64,000 nt of DNA from JAMCYG01 sp027365565 (lineage in GTDB: Archaea; Micrarchaeota; Micrarchaeia; Micrarchaeales; Micrarchaeaceae): positions 1-64,000 of the forward strand of contig DAHXMI010000005.1 of the NCBI GenBank assembly GCA_027365565.1, in the 5' to 3' direction. The translations under genes and the position numbers were made by a program. Positions 59,714 to 64,000 of the stretch are shown here, in pieces. The notes beneath the pieces are model-generated. The model saw only the letters and a program-made list of their open reading frames with translations, did no database searches and was not told where the DNA came from. Position 1 is the first letter of the stretch. Each line of letters starts with the position of its first letter.

Positions 59714-60415
59714 TCACTCTTCACCGCTTTCTTCGGTTTCGTTCCTCTTCGGCCGCTCGAACCTCAGCAGATAGACGTGCTTGTACACTCTCCTGTTCCT
59801 TTTCAGACCGCTGAGGACATACGAGGTTTTCGGCTTCAGCTTCCTCGTGGAGAAGAACTGGCCGGTGGCCTTCTTGTCGCTCGTGTAGACGTCGATGCCG
59901 CCGTTTTCCACCCTGTCTACCTTCGATACGAATGCGCCGTACCTTTCCAGATAACGCGATATCCTCTCAAGGGTCTTCTCGGCCTTGTCCGGGTTGCCCC
60001 TCAGTTGGACCGTCGCCTCGAAGTAGCCGGAGCGCTCCTTAAGGCACCTTTCGCAAGTCCTGTGGAGCCTCTTCAGCCTCACCTCCTTCTCGAAGGCGAC
60101 TTTCGTGCCATCCACATTGAAGTGGAAGCGGATCACGGCCCTGCCTATACCCTCGTTTATCCTTATCACTTGGGTGCGCACGTTCTTGACGTTCCTAATG
60201 CGCAGGTAATCATCAATCGCGGCTGATATCGCCCCATTTCCTGCCGAATGGTACTCCTGGCCCGCCCTGACCCTGCCGCATATCCTGCAGAAATAGACCT
60301 CCACGACCTCTGGGATCAGCTTGCGCAGCCTCTTTATCGTGCATTCCTCACAGAACTCGCCGACGAACATCACTCTGTCGCTCGAATTGTTGCATGTTGG
60401 GCAGTATATGGCCAT
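59714..60415 (-). CDS. nmd3: NMD3-family 50S-related factor
   Basis: About 233 residues. Two N-terminal zinc-binding Cys pairs are seen, YCPTCNNSS with FCEECTIKRL and YFCRICGRV, and a further TCERCLKERSG pair follows, as in archaeal Nmd3. The rest matches the NMD3 core with ISRYLERYGAFVSKVDRVENGGIDVY-type sequence. In eukaryotes Nmd3 is the 60S export adaptor; archaeal Nmd3 lacks the export signals and is thought to act in large-subunit maturation or anti-association. I use the internal ATG at 60415 because the upstream codons do not match the family start. Confidence 0.9.
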   Translation of the reverse strand: MAIYCPTCNNSSDRVMFVGEFCEECTIKRLRKLIPEVVEVYFCRICGRVRAGQEYHSAGNGAISAAIDDYLRIRNVKNVRTQVIRINEGIGRAVIRFHFNVDGTKVAFEKEVRLKRLHRTCERCLKERSGYFEATVQLRGNPDKAEKTLERISRYLERYGAFVSKVDRVENGGIDVYTSDKKATGQFFSTRKLKPKTSYVLSGLKRNRRVYKHVYLLRFERPKRNETEESGEE

Positions 60416-60473
60416 GTGAATCAGCGTTTTTTTGGCTTGCACTACGGTGCGTTAGCACTGCGCATTGCCGTCG

Positions 60474-62051
60474 TCAGGCATAGTGCCTGGACAGTATCGC
60501 ACCGTATGCGGGCCTGGTTATCAGCACGCCGAGAAGCGCGCCTATTATAGTAGACTCGGAGAATCCAATAATGCTTACTAGCGATGTCGCGAAGAACAAC
60601 GGCAGCATGGCTGCTATCAGCAGCCCTGCGTCGGCCCACACTATGTAGAATGCGTTGCCGAGCAGCTTCTTCGCCGAGGTTCCTTCGGTGCTCTTCGCGA
60701 GTATCTCGTCCGTTATTATTATCTGCGCGTCGACCCCGGTTCCGACCACCGCAATCATACCGGCGACTGCTGCGAGGTCTATGGTGCCTATCAGGCCTAT
60801 TATCGACACGATTATGAATAGCTCCATGAACGTCGTTACCAGTATCGGGAATATCAGGAACATCTTCCTGTACCTGATCGTTATGAACAATGATATGGCG
60901 ATTACGGCCATCGACAGCGCGAGTTCGCTGACGTTAAGGAAGTCCGCGCCGAGGGTCGGCGGGATGCTGGTGGGCGTGCCCGGCACGACCGCCACCGGCA
61001 GCGCTCCGCCAGACAGTATGCTCGCGATCGTCTTTGTCTGGTTCTGCGCGTACGATAGGAGCTTCGCCTTTGGAACGCTGGGCGGAGCCGCTCCTGATAT
61101 CTCATAGCTTGCAGTGACGTTGCCGTTGGTTATCGACGGGTTGAGCGTAGGGGCTGACAGAAGGCCGACCACCGCCCACGAGTCGATGACGGTCTCGTTC
61201 GCGCTGAGCGGTATGAATGCAGGCGTCATGTTTGCCTTGCTTTCAAGGTGGACTGTGTAATTGCGGCTCTTGAGGTAGCTGACCAATGCGCTGCTTATCG
61301 ACGAGCTCGCTATAACGTTGTTGTACCTGCCGTTGCTGGAGTTGAAGAAGCTCTCGGCGTTCTGGACACTTGCGCTGTTGTTTGACACACTAATAATAGG
61401 TATTGTCTGGTTGCCGAAGCTCAGCGCAGCCTGCATGGCCCCGAGCGCCTGTGATGGCGTCAGCCCTGAGGAAAGGTTGCCGAGCTGTGAGGTGTTCATA
61501 ATCACAACAGTGTTGGCCGGCCTGTCGAGGAACATGTAAAGCGGCTTGTTGCCCTGCCCGAAGACCACATGCGCGAAGTGCGTAGCCGCAGTCTCTGTAA
61601 CGTAGAATGTGACCTGCCATGTTGCTGTGCCGTTCGAGATTATGGGGGATGGCGTCCCTATGCTGCCGTGCAGTATGCTGCTTCCGTTTACCGCTTCCTG
61701 GCCGTTGACTATTCCGTCGAACCTTCCCTGCTTCTCTATTATCCCAACTGTGCTGTTGATGTCGCCCGAAGTGGTGCTCGGTACTACGACGTACACGGCC
61801 GAATTGCCTATGCCTTCAACTGTGACCTGCCTCAGGCCGAACGTGGACAGCCTCTGCTGGAGCACGGATATCAGCGATGTCATCTCCGTAGTGTTTACGC
61901 TGTGCTGCAGCGTGAGGGGTATCTCGGTTCCCCCCACGAACTCGATTCCAAGGTGTATGCCGTAGTGCAGGTCGAGCAGCGCAAGCGCAGCTACCACTAC
62001 CACAAGGACCAGTATCCTCCTGTCCTTCAAGTAGGATTTAGCCTGCAGCAT
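60474..62051 (-). CDS. secD: Protein translocase subunit SecD
   Basis: A 525-residue protein with the archaeal SecD layout: an N-terminal helix, a large exported P1-like domain starting LGIEFVGGTEIPL and VLQQRLSTFGLRQVTVEGIG, and five C-terminal helices. Markers of the membrane part are AAVAGMIAVVGTGVDAQIIITDE-type sequence (in two parts) and a final helix with ITRPAYGAILSRHYA. With SecF it pulls exported chains using ion gradient in archaea, where SecA is absent. SecF stops one base before its ATG, and GAGGT in the end of secF is its ribosome site. Confidence 0.95.
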   Translation of the reverse strand: MLQAKSYLKDRRILVLVVVVAALALLDLHYGIHLGIEFVGGTEIPLTLQHSVNTTEMTSLISVLQQRLSTFGLRQVTVEGIGNSAVYVVVPSTTSGDINSTVGIIEKQGRFDGIVNGQEAVNGSSILHGSIGTPSPIISNGTATWQVTFYVTETAATHFAHVVFGQGNKPLYMFLDRPANTVVIMNTSQLGNLSSGLTPSQALGAMQAALSFGNQTIPIISVSNNSASVQNAESFFNSSNGRYNNVIASSSISSALVSYLKSRNYTVHLESKANMTPAFIPLSANETVIDSWAVVGLLSAPTLNPSITNGNVTASYEISGAAPPSVPKAKLLSYAQNQTKTIASILSGGALPVAVVPGTPTSIPPTLGADFLNVSELALSMAVIAISLFITIRYRKMFLIFPILVTTFMELFIIVSIIGLIGTIDLAAVAGMIAVVGTGVDAQIIITDEILAKSTEGTSAKKLLGNAFYIVWADAGLLIAAMLPLFFATSLVSIIGFSESTIIGALLGVLITRPAYGAILSRHYA

Positions 62052-62052
62052 C

Positions 62053-63240
62053 TTATCTTACCTCTTTCCTCTTCTTGTACCAAAGGATCAGCGGCGTGTT
62101 GAACAGCCACGTGGTTGCTATGTCGGTAACAAGCCCTATCAATACAACCCCTGATATCTCGAAGTATGTCTGTATAAACGTGAAGTACGAGACGATGAAC
62201 AGTATGGCGAATGTGAGTATCGCCGCAAGCGTCATGGTCAGGCCGGTCTTCATGCTCGCGAAGGCCCTGCTTTCAGGGGTCCCCTCGCTCCTTTTGAGTA
62301 TCCTTATGGCCGTGAGCGTGTCGGTGTCTATCGCGTACCCTATGAGCATCAGTAGGCCTCCGACAGACGCCAGGCCGAGTGGTATTCCGAATACCACCAT
62401 GAAGCCGAGCGAGACCAGTATGTCGTTCGCTGCCCCAAATACGACCGAGAACGAAGGCACCGGGGTCCTGAATATGAAGAATACCACCAGCGCCACTATG
62501 ATGAACGCCGTTATTATTATGCTCCTGACCTTCCCGAGGAAGAAACTGCCCAGGGTCGGCGTAACATAGTTGTACGAATACGTAGTATAGTGCACTGCGC
62601 CGCCCAGCACTCCCAGTATCTGCGTCTTGTACGACGTCGATGCGTTGTTGTATGCGTTGTTCGCCGCATTAAGTACGGACTGCGCGTTTGATGCGTTGTA
62701 GCTGAAAGTCCTGTTGGCAAGGAATGGAGAGAGGCCCAATATCACGGTGTTGGCCGTAGAACCCATCTGCGAGAGGTATCGCGATGCAGCAGCCTGCTGC
62801 ACCGAGAGCTGGCTTAGCAGGGTGGAGTTGCCCGGGCTGGACTGGAGCTCCTGGTTTATCGTAGTCTCGTTTACAACAGCTGAGGAGTATTCGTTGTACT
62901 GCGTAAGCATGGCCGTTACGTTGCCCTCTGCATTTATTATGCTGCTGTTGGCGTCTATCGTGACGGTCACTCCGCTTGGCGATTTCTCCACGCTGGTGTG
63001 CGCATTGGGTATGTGCGAGTTGACATACGAGGTAAGGCTGCTGATGCCTATGCTCTGGTTGGTCTGCAGCTGCACGCTGACGCCGCCCTTGAGGGATGAG
63101 TCAAGCTGAAGATGTGGAATGAAGTACAGGCTGATCACAAGGAGCACAAGAGGCACGAATATGAACCTGTTGTAGTACTTGCTCTCGTATATGTTTCTTA
63201 CCATGAAAATCAGTCTGGCTAAGAGTCCTTTGAACGTCAT
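62053..63240 (-). CDS. secF: Protein translocase subunit SecF
   Basis: A 395-residue SecF. The first helix is followed by QLDSSLKGGVSVQLQTNQS, a P4-like exported domain, then helices with the SecF hallmark LMLIGYAIDTDTLTAIRILKR and a final cytoplasmic KKRKEVR. The insertion between the first helix and the membrane domain (about 80-235) is larger than in bacterial SecF. A minus-strand ATAATTAAATATC (63257-63268) centred about 23 bases before the ATG predicts a leaderless secFD operon. Confidence 0.95.
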   Translation of the reverse strand: MTFKGLLARLIFMVRNIYESKYYNRFIFVPLVLLVISLYFIPHLQLDSSLKGGVSVQLQTNQSIGISSLTSYVNSHIPNAHTSVEKSPSGVTVTIDANSSIINAEGNVTAMLTQYNEYSSAVVNETTINQELQSSPGNSTLLSQLSVQQAAASRYLSQMGSTANTVILGLSPFLANRTFSYNASNAQSVLNAANNAYNNASTSYKTQILGVLGGAVHYTTYSYNYVTPTLGSFFLGKVRSIIITAFIIVALVVFFIFRTPVPSFSVVFGAANDILVSLGFMVVFGIPLGLASVGGLLMLIGYAIDTDTLTAIRILKRSEGTPESRAFASMKTGLTMTLAAILTFAILFIVSYFTFIQTYFEISGVVLIGLVTDIATTWLFNTPLILWYKKRKEVR

Positions 63241-63343
63241 ATATTACTGGGACAAGATATTTAATTATGCCTAAATGCGCCCAACGCGAAAGAAAAGATA
63301 TGTTGAAAAAATCAAGAAAAGAAAAGCAAAGAAAAGGCGCGCT

Positions 63344-63634
63344 TTACGCGTGCCTCTTCATGAGCTTGAGATGCAGCGACGTCACGAAGCCGTACACTAT
63401 GAAGAATATTGCTCCGAGAACCAATGTCCAGCCGAAGAAGCTCGGTATCGAGACCAGCGCCGGGACATCCGCAAGCAGTATCAGTCCGAGCACGAAAACG
63501 TATATGCCCCAGTACAGGGCCCTGAATATGTGCCATCCAGAATGCTTCTCGTTGAAATGAAGCATACGTTCATACGCTAGCGTTGGGTCGATCGTGACCA
63601 CATTGCCACTTCCATTTGACCTTTTTACAGCCAT
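63344..63634 (-). CDS. Small two-helix membrane protein
   Basis: A 96-residue protein. A polar N-terminus (KRSNGSGNVVTIDPTLAYER) precedes two transmembrane helices at about 38-56 and 66-85 and a short basic tail (LKLMKRHA). Both termini should be cytoplasmic. AAGGTG lies 6 bases before the ATG, supporting the start. It lies on the same strand as secF, 103 bases upstream, but secF has its own promoter. No family recognised; conservation near Sec genes would hint at an export-related role. Confidence 0.7.
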   Translation of the reverse strand: MAVKRSNGSGNVVTIDPTLAYERMLHFNEKHSGWHIFRALYWGIYVFVLGLILLADVPALVSIPSFFGWTLVLGAIFFIVYGFVTSLHLKLMKRHA

Positions 63635-63764
63635 TTATACACCTTGATAGTAATTCTATGGAAAACATTAAAAAGCTACAGTCTCTCGCGCAACCATAAT
63701 ATGCATGACGTACGCATTACCTATGCAAGTTACCTGTGCGAGAGCAGGTAGCAGGTGATGGCCA

Positions 63765-64000
63765 ATGGTAAGCAGGGTCAGCAAGAAGAAGAGGCCCCGA
63801 AGGGAAATCCACCAGGAGAGGGAGGAGGAGAAGACCGAAGGCGGAGTGTTCAACAGGGCAACCATGATAATGCTCGGCAAGTTCTTCAACAAAGGTGTGG
63901 TAAGCAAGCTAGGCTTCCCGATCGCGCGCGGCAAGGAGAGCGACGTGTTCGTGGCGGAAGCGGGCAATGCGGAAATCCTCGGAGGCGCATCCCACGTCAT
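63765..64000 (+). CDS. rio1: RIO1-type protein kinase, N-terminal part
   Basis: The first 78 codons of a frame that runs off the right edge. After a basic N-terminus (MVSRVSKKKRPRREIHQ) comes VFNRATMIMLGKFFNKGVV and then LGFPIARGKESDVFVAEAG, which matches the RIO kinase start, where STGKEA-VFHA-type sequence forms the nucleotide loop. RIO1 phosphorylates itself and acts late in 30S/40S maturation. AGGTGA lies 6 bases before the ATG. An overlapping ATG at about 63758 in another frame gives an implausible Gln/Glu/Pro-rich product. Confidence 0.85.
   Translation, partial: MVSRVSKKKRPRREIHQEREEEKTEGGVFNRATMIMLGKFFNKGVVSKLGFPIARGKESDVFVAEAGNAEILGGASHV

Noticed and set aside
63758..63850. ATG-started frame giving a Gln/Glu/Pro/Gly-rich peptide at the right edge.
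   Set aside because: It overlaps the RIO1 start in another frame and lacks a plausible product; the RIO1 frame has the better ribosome site and kinase motif.
1..64000. CRISPR arrays, insertion sequences, integrase or attachment-site repeats.
   Set aside because: No regularly spaced repeats, transposase, recombinase or tRNA-derived direct repeat was seen; the Cas4-like nuclease has no cas neighbours.

Overview
The window looks like a chromosomal segment of a DPANN archaeon, most likely Micrarchaeota-like. The archaeal evidence is clear: aRF1 with its NIKS and GGQ motifs, topoisomerase VI B, NMD3, a RIO1 kinase, a Dim2-type KH protein, archease, CDP-archaeol synthase, SecDF without SecA, an STT3/AglB-like oligosaccharyltransferase, an S-layer protein, a class III prepilin, an archaeosortase-like protein, TATA boxes with many leaderless starts, and tRNAs with no encoded CCA. 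The phylum is inferred from gene content, short intergenic gaps and deviating versions of core enzymes (a short bacterial-type AlaRS, an STT3 with a degenerate WWDYG motif).

Layout. 0.1-5.2 kb: three polytopic cell-surface/glycosylation membrane proteins, the first visibly AT-rich. 5.2-11.9 kb: pyroglutamyl-peptidase-like protein, orphan Rossmann-like protein, Cas4/Exo5 nuclease, short AlaS, CarS, spermidine-synthase-like protein, RelB/RelE pair. 11.9-20.4 kb: surface block with the AglB-like enzyme, its probable major substrate the S-layer protein (with 5' hairpin, Shine-Dalgarno and intrinsic terminator), and two exported proteins sharing a four-cysteine module. 20.4-24.2 kb: aRF1, SerRS, tRNA-Leu(UAG), CsaA. 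24.2-30.4 kb: radical SAM enzyme, GT2, GT-C and carbamoyltransferase genes, probably for surface glycans. 30.6-49.0 kb: a large type IV secretion/DNA-exchange-like locus. 49.0-64.0 kb: Top6B, KH protein, wHTH regulator, a UDG lacking Fe-S ligands, archaeosortase-like protein, archease, two-subunit 2-oxoacid:ferredoxin oxidoreductase, tRNA-Cys, CBS-HPF protein, prepilin, NMD3, SecD/SecF and the start of RIO1.

The main discovery candidate is the 30.6-49.0 kb locus. It has a VirB2-like two-helix pilin, six consecutive divergent paralogues of a VirB6/TrbL/CedA-type membrane protein, two proteins with VirB3-like helices followed by a VirB4 N-terminal-like domain, a separate HerA/VirB4-type ATPase, a small protein that copies the ATPase C-terminal helical domain, a zinc-finger membrane protein, a coiled-coil/wHTH protein, a 46-residue basic peptide and a large two-helix transmembrane protein. 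A highly basic membrane-anchored protein is divergently transcribed from the paralogue array. Together they suggest a conjugation-derived machine, perhaps related to the archaeal Ced/Ted DNA importers, with an expanded and possibly hetero-oligomeric channel. In a presumed episymbiont this could move DNA or protein between partner cells. No relaxase, coupling protein, integrase or attachment site was seen, so it looks like a resident system rather than a recently integrated conjugative element.
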